Source: Pseudomonas laurylsulfatiphila (GTDB taxonomy: Bacteria > Pseudomonadota > Gammaproteobacteria > Pseudomonadales > Pseudomonadaceae). Taken from it: a DNA stretch of 64,000 nt. The notes beneath the pieces were generated by a model that made no database searches, was not told where the DNA came from, and saw only the letters and a program-made list of their open reading frames with translations. Shown here piece after piece: positions 24,305 to 33,412 of this stretch; positions within the stretch are counted from its first letter, which is position 1, and every line of letters starts with the position of its first letter. The position numbers and the translations under genes are program-made. Location of the stretch: NCBI RefSeq assembly GCF_002934665.1, contig NZ_NIRS01000005.1:62001-126000 (forward strand), read 5' to 3'.

Positions 24305-26446
24305 TTACAGGTCGTTGTTGAACGGTTGCAGCGGACCTTCCAGACGTGTGCGACCTTCGGCACCGACCGGTCTGAGCTGGATGTCGGCGTCCTGCGCCTG
24401 CCTCGTTGTGATCTTCGGACTGGCCGGTTTTTGCCCGACGGAGTTTTCATCACCCTTTTCGCCCTGAGGCAGGACCAGCGAAGGGTGATCGAACGGCGCC
24501 CTTTCCCACGCCACCCGAGGATCGGTCAAGCCGACCTCCATGAACTTGACCAGCGCCTCCACTTCATCCGGGGTGAGGTTCAGCCGGGTCATGTCCGGGT
24601 CGAGGTTCGAGCCGTTGTGCTGATTGACCGCCGGGTGCTGGAAGCCACTGGTGTTGCTGGCATCCTCGCCACGCCGATCGCCACCACGGTTGTAGAACTC
24701 CATGACCTGCTGCAGCGTTGCGCGACTGCCGTTGTGGAAGTACGGGCCGGTCAACGCGATATTGCGCAGGGTCGGTGTCTTGAAGGCGCCATCGACCGCG
24801 TCGCGGAAATCGACATTGGGCTTGAGCGTCGCATCACAAGGGATGGCCGGGCTCAAACGCGCTTCGAAGGTGCACACGTCGACGTCCAGCGGATCAGGGA
24901 TCGTGCCGCCCTTCAGTACGGTGTTGTACTGACGGGTGAAAGACAACGGATTGCCCCACGCATCCGAGCCACCGAGTGCCAGGTCTTCCGAGGTCGGGCG
25001 CACCCCGGTGTTGTAGAAGCCGTTGTCATAGAGTGTGGTCAGGTTGTCGGCCATGACCATCCGTTCGATACGTTCCCGAGGATGGAACAGCAAGCGGCTG
25101 CCGGCGTTGGTCAATTCCGCGCCGCCGTGGCAACTGATGCACTTGCCTTTGCCCAGGAACAGGTTCATGCCCTGAACCTGCTGGCTGTTCATGGCGGTGT
25201 GATCGCCCTGCAAATAGGCATCCAGCGGTGCCTGGTCCGAGATCAGCGTGGACTCATACAGCTGAATCGCCAACCCGAAGAACAGCGGGAAGTTCGCCTC
25301 CATCTGGGTGTATGGCGCGCCACCCAGCGAGACCTGCTGCGTGGCATTCCACAAGCGCGGCTGGAACGCGTTCTTGATCAGTTCACGGTAAGTCGGCCGG
25401 CGGGCACCGGATACCGGCCCGAGCACCGAATCAGTGGATGAAATCCGCTGCTGCTTGAGCATCAAGGTGTCGAGCATGCGCCGGCCGATGTCGGCGAAGG
25501 TACGCCCACCGCAGGACATTTCCACCGGACTGCCAGGCGGCCCAACCGCTTGCGAGGCGGCGGAAGCATCCTTGAGCGCCAGCCTGACTTTGGTCGCCAC
25601 GCCACTGCGATCGCTGGTCACGAAAATCCCGGCATCAGGGTCGCGATTGCCGAACGGCGAGAAGCCGTTGAAGACGTTATTGGCCCGGCCATCCCAGAAG
25701 TTGCGCACGTTGAACGCGGCGTTGATCACCGTGGGTGCGTTGCGTCCGGTGCTGCGGCGAACATTGATCCCGCCCACCTGGAAGATGCCGTCCGGTTGCT
25801 GAATGCACTTGTCGAAACGCGCCTGATGGGGCTTGACGAAGTTGGCGTCGAACACGCCTTGCGAGCCGATCACATCGTCAGTCGAGTAGAGAATTGCCGA
25901 ATTGCGATCCAGGGGATCTGCCAGCACATGGGTTGGGAAGTCGCTTTTCTTCAGCAGGTAGTTCGGACCGCCCTTGCCTCCTGATTTGGTGGTGTAGCTT
26001 GGCACGTCACCCGGAATGTCCGAGGCGGTGAACGGTTTGTTGAAGATCGACGAGACATTCGCGTTGGTGTTCGCCTGGCCCGGGTTGATCTGGTTGGTGG
26101 TACGGTGATCGGCACCTGCGTGGAAGTGACATGACGCGCAAGCCGTGGAACCGTCACTGCCGACCTCCATGTCCCAGAACAGTGCCTTGCCCAGAAGCAC
26201 TGCTGCCGGGCGATTGAGCACGTAGTCGGTCATCAGGTCGACTTTGCGTCCACCTTCGGTTCCCGAGGGGTCGGGCGGGAGCAGACCACGCAGCGATTGC
26301 AGAGTGGGCACGTCCGGCACGGGCGGATCGACCGCTACCGGGTCCGCGGCCAAAACATTCATGACAGGCAGGCCGGTGGCGAAGAGAGTCATCGCCATCG
26401 CCTGGGCCAAACAGGTGGTTCGCAAGATGCTCAAATACTTAAACAT
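24305..26446 (-). CDS. Secreted di-heme cytochrome-c peroxidase / MauG-like protein
   Basis: A 713-residue protein, longer than classical bacterial di-heme peroxidases (~330). Sec signal peptide residues 1-33 (cut near VLA-ADP). Two haem-attachment motifs: CASCH (103-107) and CISCH (436-440). GRNAPTVINAAFNVRNFWDGRA (near 234-255) and FKTPTLRNIALTGPYFHNG are typical of the CcpA/MauG superfamily, which reduces peroxides or oxidises protein side chains. The 190-residue spacing between the first haem and GRNAPT and a charged, Pro-rich C-tail are unusual. It is divergent from a secreted protein of unknown function, a likely partner. Enzymatic activity is not proven. Confidence 0.88.
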   Translation of the reverse strand: MFKYLSILRTTCLAQAMAMTLFATGLPVMNVLAADPVAVDPPVPDVPTLQSLRGLLPPDPSGTEGGRKVDLMTDYVLNRPAAVLLGKALFWDMEVGSDGSTACASCHFHAGADHRTTNQINPGQANTNANVSSIFNKPFTASDIPGDVPSYTTKSGGKGGPNYLLKKSDFPTHVLADPLDRNSAILYSTDDVIGSQGVFDANFVKPHQARFDKCIQQPDGIFQVGGINVRRSTGRNAPTVINAAFNVRNFWDGRANNVFNGFSPFGNRDPDAGIFVTSDRSGVATKVRLALKDASAASQAVGPPGSPVEMSCGGRTFADIGRRMLDTLMLKQQRISSTDSVLGPVSGARRPTYRELIKNAFQPRLWNATQQVSLGGAPYTQMEANFPLFFGLAIQLYESTLISDQAPLDAYLQGDHTAMNSQQVQGMNLFLGKGKCISCHGGAELTNAGSRLLFHPRERIERMVMADNLTTLYDNGFYNTGVRPTSEDLALGGSDAWGNPLSFTRQYNTVLKGGTIPDPLDVDVCTFEARLSPAIPCDATLKPNVDFRDAVDGAFKTPTLRNIALTGPYFHNGSRATLQQVMEFYNRGGDRRGEDASNTSGFQHPAVNQHNGSNLDPDMTRLNLTPDEVEALVKFMEVGLTDPRVAWERAPFDHPSLVLPQGEKGDENSVGQKPASPKITTRQAQDADIQLRPVGAEGRTRLEGPLQPFNNDL

Positions 26447-27552
26447 GACGACGTTCCCGATTCAGTACGGAGTAGTCAGGCTCCGCGATTACCCTGTTGC
26501 GAGATGAACTAATTGCCATGAATCCTGCTGCTCGCTCGAATAACCACATCAACTTTAAGTGACATGAGCAAGGCGAGACCTAACTGGCAAGGCACTCTCG
26601 TGACCCAGGTATTTTTAAACAATGATATTTCGCACCACTGGGTAGCGCTTCACGAAACTCTAGACGTAACAAAACATTTCAACAGGAAAATTTCAATATT
26701 TTTTTAATTTAAGCGAATCAAGAAACCCTAGTAATAACAGCAACTGCGCACTATTCCTCAGTTCTGGTTAAACTTTACCCATTATTGGGTGACATTCCCC
26801 GGACAGCCAGTAACAGGTGATCAACAACGACCTCTAAAGCCAGATTTTAAAGGGCACAACGTCACCAGGCGCGTTTTTTTGAAGTTGGCAGAGTATTTGC
26901 TCCTCCAACCACCGCGATGTAAAAGGCACGTTAAAAACCCCCTGCAATTCCGCATCGCCAGCCAATAAAAATCTCAGCAAGACATACAAAACCCCCTCGT
27001 GCGCAAGTTGCACTGCGCCAGCTATTGTCTTTTTATTTATACCTCCCACACAAGACTACTTTCTCACCACTCCTTCAACACACCCTCTTGCACACCTGCG
27101 ACTTTAGTAGTATTTAATAGGCAACACTTCTCAACCACAACTAATGGAGACACACTTACCTAAAGTTTTCACAACACTCCAAACTTGGGTATATATCCCC
27201 ACCCACTTTGGTGTTAACCACATAACATACAACTATGTGTATATCACCAACTTCAGCGCAGCCCGCATGTTTGCTGGCTAGCAAGCGATTGTGTCAATCA
27301 GGCACGACTACTGCTATGTGCCCCTCAGGCTCAAGGAAATGTCTCTCGCGATTGCGTCCGTAACCGGCCGACGCACGCAGGTGAAAGCATCCGAACGGCA
27401 AGTGTCGACTTACACAGACACTGACTCCGCTGGATCGAGCCCCCCGTTCGACACTCACGGCTTTGCGTTTCTCTTGCGCAGGATCAAGCGCATCAGCAGA
27501 TCTGTGATCTCGATTGGCCGGCAATTGGTCCTGCAAGATTCTGGAGTGAGCC
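26447..27552. other. 1.1-kb AT-rich intergenic region between the divergent di-heme and secreted-protein genes
   Basis: Base composition shifts sharply to AT-rich (for example TTTTTTTAATTTAAG near 26700), unlike the neighbouring coding DNA. It contains an imperfect inverted repeat near 27209-27253 (TTGGTG...ACATA...TATGT...CACCAA) and a weak minus-strand reading frame of 71 codons at 26834-27049. No tRNA, IS ends or REP units are seen. It presumably holds both divergent promoters and may be horizontally acquired. Confidence 0.6.
26834..27049 (-). CDS. Possible small protein, unrecognised
   Basis: A 71-codon frame (MGGINKKTIAGAVQLAHEGVLYVLLRFLLAGDAELQ...) in the AT-rich gap. It has a plausible amphipathic, protein-like composition but no recognised domain. 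The upstream region lacks a convincing ribosome site apart from GGAGG-like GGGAGGTATAAA just before the frame. It could be a real small gene oriented toward the di-heme gene, or chance. Confidence 0.3.
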   Translation of the reverse strand: MGGINKKTIAGAVQLAHEGVLYVLLRFLLAGDAELQGVFNVPFTSRWLEEQILCQLQKNAPGDVVPFKIWL

Positions 27553-29340
27553 ATGAGCTTATCTTTGTTCGAAAAAACGCTCGCGATACCGCTGCTGCCT
27601 CACAAACGATTCAACGGCATCTTCAGTCGCCATGTTCTGCTCGCCGGTGCCGTCGCCATCGCGCTGGTCATGGGTGGTGGTGGAGATGCATTTGCCAAAA
27701 ACGGCGCGGGTGGCGGCGGTGGCGGTGGAGGTGGTGGCGGGACTGCAAAGCCCCCGGGTTTACCCTCGCCGTTCACGACACCCACACTGCCCGATCCGAT
27801 TTTTACAAACCCGACTGCGATTCATGGGTTTGACGTTACCGGCTTTATCCAGAACATGACCCTGGACACCACCAATACGAATTGCCCCAATACCAGCGAC
27901 CCGGGCCGCTTTGGGGGGACCGTTCAGCTGAACGGCGTCACGATTATTGTCCCTTGCAACACCGTTATGCAGATGCCGGCCAACACCCTGACCTGGGCCG
28001 AATTCGTCAGGGGTGGAACCCTGGCGCTCGGAAAATCTCCGGCGGCCTATCCCTCGTTCGAGATCCATGTGGTAGGCAATACCGTCTCCAACAAGCAGAT
28101 TGCCGGGCTGATCTTTGTCTCCCAGCAATCAGTCAACGCCGGGAGCGGTGTCATCACCCGGATCGACTACACCAACGGCAACCTCGAAGTTGACAGCGGG
28201 AACCCGACGCAACCCACGATCATTCAGATCAACGACCCGAACGGACGTTTTGGTCGCGCCCAAAGCCCCGACCCACGCTTCTCCGTCGATGATGCCAACC
28301 CGACCATCCATGCGGCCACCGGCTACCCGATGTGCGTGCCGCGCACGATCTCCGGAGACGATGCGCTCTGCCCGCAGAAAAACCGGCCAAAAGTGGTCAC
28401 CCCGACCACGACCAACAACTGCCGTAACTTCAGCCAGGCCGGCGTCACGCCTCCGGCCAGCGGGGAGCTCTCGGGCCCTGCGGTGGGTCAGGTCTATTGC
28501 AGCCAGTACGTCATGAAGAGATTCAGCGATGCGACACGCACGGCGACGGACCCCGACCCGAACCAACAGGCCCCCTTCGAAGTCGGCGACTTCATCAGTT
28601 GGTCCGGTACTCTGTTCAAGTCAGCAACAACGGGCCTCCCGGACTTCATCTCTGCACACACGATCGAGGCGAATGTCGGGATCTACACTCAACCGGGTTC
28701 GCAGCCCAGCTACCTGGCTATCGGGGAATTTGGCATCGGCACGGCCGACCCGGCCGCAACGGCCATCAACGGAGTAGCCCAGGAGACGCAGGACCGGATT
28801 TTCCTTGAAGCCTCGACCACCGACATCAAGACCCCGGTCGACATTTACCTGATAGATGTCAATCCATCGACGGGCGTGCAAACCAATCGCTGGATTACCC
28901 CCTATGAGATGACGGGTGAATGCAACCCTGCGCTGGGCCTTGCGGTCAGTTGCCTGGGAGCCTCGGGGGGCATTACCACACAGAACACGGGACCTCAGCC
29001 ACAACGCGCCAGATTGCGTGCGACCAAAGCGCCTGCTGGGCTGCTTAGCCAGCCGACACGTACCTTGCGCGTCGTTGCACGGTCACTTTGCGTTCCGCAG
29101 CAAGCCTTATCCCAGGCCGGCGTGGACAGTTGCATCCAGAATGCGGGCCGGCTGACCGTCGCCAATGGACTGGTTGCCGGACAGTATGTGGCGCCGGTGT
29201 TCGAGTTCATCTTTCCGGAAGGCGTCAAGCCTGGCGATCCGGTGGTGCCTAACGACTTCTGGCATCTGCCGTTCATACGTAACGGCGAAGGCGCGACCAC
29301 CCCGACTGGCGTCGGCCCCCTGAATCCGACCCCATGGTGA
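27553..29340 (+). CDS. Secreted glycine- and cysteine-rich protein of unknown function
   Basis: A 595-residue protein I do not recognise. It has a long signal peptide (hydrophobic about 28-41, cut near AFA-K), then a glycine run (about 52-66) and a Pro/Thr-rich linker. The body begins FDVTGFIQNMTLDTTN and has VPCNTVMQMPANTLTWAEF, DPRFSVDDANP and, near the C-terminus, FIFPEGVKPGDPVVPNDFWHLPF. Twelve or more cysteines spread over the body suggest disulfides outside the cytoplasm. GGAG precedes the ATG. It is divergent from the di-heme peroxidase-like gene and followed by a strong terminator. A substrate or structural partner of that enzyme is a guess. Confidence 0.8.
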   Translation: MSLSLFEKTLAIPLLPHKRFNGIFSRHVLLAGAVAIALVMGGGGDAFAKNGAGGGGGGGGGGGTAKPPGLPSPFTTPTLPDPIFTNPTAIHGFDVTGFIQNMTLDTTNTNCPNTSDPGRFGGTVQLNGVTIIVPCNTVMQMPANTLTWAEFVRGGTLALGKSPAAYPSFEIHVVGNTVSNKQIAGLIFVSQQSVNAGSGVITRIDYTNGNLEVDSGNPTQPTIIQINDPNGRFGRAQSPDPRFSVDDANPTIHAATGYPMCVPRTISGDDALCPQKNRPKVVTPTTTNNCRNFSQAGVTPPASGELSGPAVGQVYCSQYVMKRFSDATRTATDPDPNQQAPFEVGDFISWSGTLFKSATTGLPDFISAHTIEANVGIYTQPGSQPSYLAIGEFGIGTADPAATAINGVAQETQDRIFLEASTTDIKTPVDIYLIDVNPSTGVQTNRWITPYEMTGECNPALGLAVSCLGASGGITTQNTGPQPQRARLRATKAPAGLLSQPTRTLRVVARSLCVPQQALSQAGVDSCIQNAGRLTVANGLVAGQYVAPVFEFIFPEGVKPGDPVVPNDFWHLPFIRNGEGATTPTGVGPLNPTPW

Positions 29341-29366
29341 TCAAGGCCTGACCAGAGCGCAAAAAA

Positions 29367-29402
29367 AACCGCCGCTCCCGGAGGATGCGGCGGTTGCTTT
29401 TA
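29367..29402. terminator. Intrinsic terminator, right edge of the module
   Basis: CCGCCGC (29369-29375) pairs with GCGGCGG (29387-29393), flanked by an A-run on one side and TTGCTTTTA on the other, so it can serve both the secreted-protein gene and the convergent acyl-CoA dehydrogenase gene. Confidence 0.85.
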
Positions 29403-29419
29403 AAGGACTGCGTCAGGAC

Positions 29420-31225
29420 TTAGTAGCCCAGGTCGAAGTTCTCTTCTTTCATGTCCATCAGGTTGTTGGCGCCCGACAGCATGGTTGCGACGTGAGTGCG
29501 GGTACGCGGCAGGATGCGCTGGAAGTAGAAGCGCGCAGTCTGCAGCTTGGCGGTGTAGAACGCCTCTTCGGAAGTGCCGGCCGCCAGTTTCTCAGCAGCC
29601 AGGCGTGCCATGTCAGCCCAGAAGTAGGCCAGGCAGGCGTAACCGGAGTACATCAGGTAGTCCACGGAGGCCGCGCCGACTTCTTCGCGATCCTTCATGG
29701 CGGCCATACCGACCTTCATGGTCAGCTCGCCCCATTCCTTGTTCAGTGCAGCCAGCGGCGCGACGAACTCTTGAACCGCTTCGTTGCCTTCGTTGGTCTG
29801 GCAGAACTTGTGGACGATCTTGGTGAAGCCTTTCAGAGCCTCGCCTTGGGTCATCAGCACTTTACGGCCCAGCAGGTCGAGTGCTTGGATGCCGGTGGTG
29901 CCTTCGTACAGCATCGAGATGCGGCTGTCGCGAACGTTCTGCTCCATGCCCCACTCGGCGATGAAGCCGTGGCCGCCGTAGATCTGCACGCCGTGGTTGG
30001 CCGACTCAAAACCGACTTCGGTCATGAAGGCTTTGGCGATTGGCGTCATGAAAGCCAGCAGTGCGTCGGCTTTCTTCTTCTCTTCTTCGTCCACGCCGTA
30101 CTTGACGATATCGACCTGCTTGGCGGTGAAGTAAACCATCGCGCGGTTGCCCTCGGCGAACGCCTTCATGGTCAACAGCATGCGACGTACGTCAGGGTGC
30201 ACGATGATCGGGTCAGCGGCTTTGTCCGGCGCTTTCGGACCAGTCAGCGAGCGCATTTGCAGACGGTCGCGAGCGTATTTCAGGCCGCCCTGGAAACCGA
30301 CTTCGGCGTGGGCCAGGCCTTGCAGCGCGGTACCCAGGCGAGCGGTGTTCATGAAGGTGAACATGCAGTTCAGGCCTTTGTTCGCCGGGCCGATCAGGAA
30401 ACCGGTGGCGCCGTCGAAGTTCATCACGCAGGTAGCGTTGCCGTGGATGCCCATCTTGTGTTCCAGGGAACCGCAAGACACGGCGTTACGCGTGCCAACC
30501 GAGCCATCGGCGTTCGGCAGGAACTTCGGCACGATGAACAGGGAGATGCCTTTGGTGCCAGCCGGTGCATCCGGCAGGCGGGCCAGTACGATGTGGACGA
30601 TGTTGTCGGCCATGTCGTGTTCACCGGCCGAGATGAAGATCTTGGTGCCGGAGACTTTGTAGGAACCGTCGGCCTGAGGCTCGGCCTTGGTGCGCAGCAT
30701 GCCCAGGTCGGTGCCGCAGTGCGGTTCGGTCAGGCACATGGTGCCGGTCCATTCGCCGGAAACCAGCTTGGTCAGGTAAGCCTCTTGCTGCTCAGGGGTG
30801 CCGTGCTCGGAGATGGTGTTCATCGCACCGTGCGACAGGCCCGGGTACATGCCCCACGACCAGTTGGACTCGCCGACCATTTCACTGATGGCCAGGCCCA
30901 GGGATTCCGGCAGGCCTTGGCCGCCGTGCTCGACGTCGTGAGCCAGGCTCGGCCAGCCGCCTTCAACGAATTGCTTGTAGGCTTCCTTGAAGCCAGTCGG
31001 CGTCTTAACGCCGGACTCGCTCCAGGTGCAACCTTCGAGGTCGCCCACACGGTTCAGCGGAGCCAGTACCTGCTCACAAAACTTGGCGCCTTCCTCAAGA
31101 ATGGCGTCAACCATGTCCGGAGTTGCGTCGGCACAAGCCGGAAGGCTCTGATAGTGCGCTTCGTAGCCGAGTAGTTCGTCACGAACGAAGCGAATATCAC
31201 GCAAGGGGGCCTTGTAGTCAGGCAT
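29420..31225 (-). CDS. Acyl-CoA dehydrogenase, DmdC/phenylacyl-CoA type (paralogue 3)
   Basis: A 601-residue third paralogue: MPDYKAPLRDIRFVRDELLGYEAHY, MCLTEPHCGTDLGMLRTKAEP, GTKIFISAGEHDM, LYEGTTGIQALDLLGRK (catalytic Glu), C-terminal domain ending MKEENFDLGY. It stands as a single gene and reads like the ancestral-type housekeeping copy, having the longest and most regular sequence. The substrate is unknown. Conservation of all three paralogues' catalytic motifs suggests all are active with different chain or branch preferences. Confidence 0.92.
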   Translation of the reverse strand: MPDYKAPLRDIRFVRDELLGYEAHYQSLPACADATPDMVDAILEEGAKFCEQVLAPLNRVGDLEGCTWSESGVKTPTGFKEAYKQFVEGGWPSLAHDVEHGGQGLPESLGLAISEMVGESNWSWGMYPGLSHGAMNTISEHGTPEQQEAYLTKLVSGEWTGTMCLTEPHCGTDLGMLRTKAEPQADGSYKVSGTKIFISAGEHDMADNIVHIVLARLPDAPAGTKGISLFIVPKFLPNADGSVGTRNAVSCGSLEHKMGIHGNATCVMNFDGATGFLIGPANKGLNCMFTFMNTARLGTALQGLAHAEVGFQGGLKYARDRLQMRSLTGPKAPDKAADPIIVHPDVRRMLLTMKAFAEGNRAMVYFTAKQVDIVKYGVDEEEKKKADALLAFMTPIAKAFMTEVGFESANHGVQIYGGHGFIAEWGMEQNVRDSRISMLYEGTTGIQALDLLGRKVLMTQGEALKGFTKIVHKFCQTNEGNEAVQEFVAPLAALNKEWGELTMKVGMAAMKDREEVGAASVDYLMYSGYACLAYFWADMARLAAEKLAAGTSEEAFYTAKLQTARFYFQRILPRTRTHVATMLSGANNLMDMKEENFDLGY

Positions 31226-31452
31226 AGCGATAAACCTCTGCTGATGTAACCGGGAATGAACGACCGCATTGATTTGTTGTTGCGATCAAACAGTTGTTTG
31301 AAACATACGTTTACGCCCAAATCTTGTCAAGCGTCGATCTTTTGCCGTTCGTCATCGCAGGATTGAACAGTCAGGCACACGACACCGTCGCCGCGCTGCC
31401 GAAGCAGCCCGTCACCCTGAAAAGATTAGTTGAGCAAGAAAGACTTACGCAC

Positions 31453-31480
31453 AAAAACGCCGCGAACAGGCGCGGCGCTG
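31453..31480 (-). terminator. Terminator after the small gene downstream of bioD
   Basis: CGCCGCG (31458-31464) pairs with CGCGGCG (31471-31477). On the minus strand it is followed by TTTTTG. It would end the transcript of the 98-residue gene and possibly the whole bio operon. Confidence 0.85.
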
Positions 31481-31503
31481 GAAGGTGCGGATTCGGCAAG
31501 GAA

Positions 31504-31800
31504 TCAGGCGTAGGTATCGATCAATGTTCCGAGCACTTCATCGGCGGCCTTGGCGACTTTCACGCCCAGCTCCGCCTGAATCTTGCCTTGGGCCATTTCG
31601 ACCACGTTGCTGGCCAGGTCTGATTGCTGGCTGCGATCAACCGATCGCAGACGATCGACCTGCGCCTCGGAGGACTGGCTGGTGAGCGAACGCTCGAGGG
31701 TGGTGTTGGCGATCTGCCCGGCGGCGTGATCGACTCGGTTCTGCCCTGTCTGAAGGGTGCTCAGACCGGCATAAAAAGCGGTGTTTCCTGAGATTTCCAT
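31504..31800 (-). CDS. Small protein with flagellar-rod-like N-terminal motif, function unknown
   Basis: A 98-residue protein: MEISGNTAFYAGLSTLQTGQNRVDHAAGQIANTT, then a hydrophilic helical region and AQGKIQAELGVKVAKAADEVLGTLIDTY. The N-terminus recalls the rod/hook-type motif (LxTGQxRVDxAAxxIAN) of flagellar axial proteins, but the protein is far shorter and no flagellar genes are nearby. It is 122 bases downstream of bioD on the same strand and may ride on the bio transcript. No biotin role is evident. Confidence 0.75.
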   Translation of the reverse strand: MEISGNTAFYAGLSTLQTGQNRVDHAAGQIANTTLERSLTSQSSEAQVDRLRSVDRSQQSDLASNVVEMAQGKIQAELGVKVAKAADEVLGTLIDTYA

Positions 31801-31922
31801 GGGAGAACTCGTCCTTTCAAAGGATCAACAACAACCATTGAAGCAGAGTGGCCGGCAAAATACCCGTCAAAAACACTAATGGCACAGTGCCTTGCCATAG
31901 GCAAAGCCCGCATTGCCAAGCG

Positions 31923-32603
31923 TCAGTCCAGCAGATCCAGTTGTAAGTGCTCGGCCACGGCTTCTGCCGTCACGGCCTTGAGTTTGGGCACACGCCCCAG
32001 GCACGGCGCCGGAAGGCGCTCGGCCAGGGTGGCGAGGTTTTCCTCCAGTCGCGAGGTCTTCGGGTCGATGATGTTGGCCACCCATCCCGCCAGTTGCAAA
32101 CCGTCCCGGGCGATCGCTTCGGCGGTCAACAAGGCATGGCTGATACACCCCAGGCGCACGCCGACCACCAGGATCACCGGCAGCTTCAACGCGATGGCGA
32201 GGTCCGACAGATTGTCCTGATCCTCCAAGGGTACGCGCCAGCCGCCAGCGCCTTCGATCAGGGTGAAGTCCGCCTGCAGGCCCAGAATCTGCCGCATCGG
32301 CGCCAGCAACGACTGCACCGTCAACGCCACGCCCGCCTCCCGTGCCGCCAGATGGGGAGCAATGGCCGGTTCGAAGGCCACCGGATTGACCTGTGCATAG
32401 GTCAGCGGCAGCGAACACTCCGCCATCAAAGCCAGTGCATCGGCGTTGCGCAGGCCTTTGGGCGTCACATCGCACCCGGAAGCGACCGGCTTGCCCGCCG
32501 CCGTGCTCAACCCCGCCGAGCGCGCCGCATGCAGCAGCCCCGCAGCGACCGTGGTTTTACCGACATCCGTATCCGTGCCGGTGATGAAATAGGCTGCGCT
32601 CAT
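31923..32603 (-). CDS. bioD: Dethiobiotin synthetase
   Basis: It closes the ureido ring of dethiobiotin from 7,8-diaminopelargonate, CO2 and ATP. A 226-residue protein with the P-loop GTDTDVGKTT at the N-terminus, the carbamate-site region GKPVASGC, and VEGAGGW-like IEGAGGWRVPL. Normal length. It overlaps the bioC stop by four bases, so it is the last gene of bioB-F-H-C-D. bioA is not in the window. Confidence 0.96.
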   Translation of the reverse strand: MSAAYFITGTDTDVGKTTVAAGLLHAARSAGLSTAAGKPVASGCDVTPKGLRNADALALMAECSLPLTYAQVNPVAFEPAIAPHLAAREAGVALTVQSLLAPMRQILGLQADFTLIEGAGGWRVPLEDQDNLSDLAIALKLPVILVVGVRLGCISHALLTAEAIARDGLQLAGWVANIIDPKTSRLEENLATLAERLPAPCLGRVPKLKAVTAEAVAEHLQLDLLD

Positions 32604-33412
32604 AAGGGTTTCTCCAAAATGGCGTACACCACTTGATAAGTCGCCGGCAGGCCTCGGGCCTGACGAAACTGCTCATAAGCCTCAATCAAACCCAGAATCC
32701 GCGCCCGGCCGGTCAAACCTCCCGGTCGACCGGGATTTAGATTGTGCGCACCCAGCGCCTTGAGCTCATGGGTCAGGCTGCGCACATCCGGGTAATGCAG
32801 CACATGCGCAAGGTTTTGCAGACTGACCATCCTCAAGCCGCTGGCCGCACACAACTGCTGATAAACACCAAACTCCCGGAAGCGGTTGACGTGCACCATG
32901 CCATCGACCTGTCGCCAGCTGTCGCGCAGTTCAAACAACGTCCCTGTACAAAGACTAGCAAACGCAAAAATGCCACCCGGTTTCAGCACTCGATAAGCTT
33001 CACTGAGCACCGAGTCGAAGTCCGCACACCACTGCACCGCCAGGCTCGAGAAGATCAGGTCGCAGGTCGAGTCCTGCAGTGGCAAACGCTCGGCATCGCC
33101 GGCCACGAAATGCGTGGCACCGCCCAACGGCCGGGCGTGGTTGAGCATGCCCTCGGCGATGTCCAGCGCTACACCGTGACTGCCCGCAAACCGCTCACCC
33201 AAGGCACGACTGAAATGCCCGGTGCCGCAGCCCAGGTCCAGCCAACGCTGCGGTACAAAATCCTGCGGCAAGCGCCTGAGTAATTGGCTGCCGACATCAC
33301 GCTGCAACTCGGCCACGCTGTCGTAGCTTTGCGCCGCGCGGGAGAAAGAAGCAGCGACCTGGCGTTTGTCGGGCAAGCCGCCGGGCAGATTGGGAAGGGA
33401 TAAATCAGTCAT
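32600..33412 (-). CDS. bioC: Malonyl-ACP O-methyltransferase
   Basis: BioC methylates malonyl-ACP to start pimelate synthesis. It is 270 residues with the SAM motif LDLGCGTGHFSRAL near residue 55 and the typical RVLKPGGIFAFASL. I start it at ATG 33412 (MTDLSLPNLPG), which overlaps the bioH stop by eight bases; the longer upstream frame is bioH sequence read out of frame. It pairs with BioH, which removes the methyl group at the end of the cycle. Confidence 0.95.
   Translation of the reverse strand: MTDLSLPNLPGGLPDKRQVAASFSRAAQSYDSVAELQRDVGSQLLRRLPQDFVPQRWLDLGCGTGHFSRALGERFAGSHGVALDIAEGMLNHARPLGGATHFVAGDAERLPLQDSTCDLIFSSLAVQWCADFDSVLSEAYRVLKPGGIFAFASLCTGTLFELRDSWRQVDGMVHVNRFREFGVYQQLCAASGLRMVSLQNLAHVLHYPDVRSLTHELKALGAHNLNPGRPGGLTGRARILGLIEAYEQFRQARGLPATYQVVYAILEKPL

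Noticed and set aside
27712..27750. Glycine-codon run resembling a microsatellite
   Set aside because: It is in frame within a signal-peptide-bearing protein and acts as a linker; no evidence of repeat instability can be read here.
27291..27833. A 180-codon plus-strand frame starting in the AT-rich gap
   Set aside because: It runs into the start of the secreted-protein gene in another frame and ends in Arg/Trp-rich translation of the Gly-run; no ribosome site.
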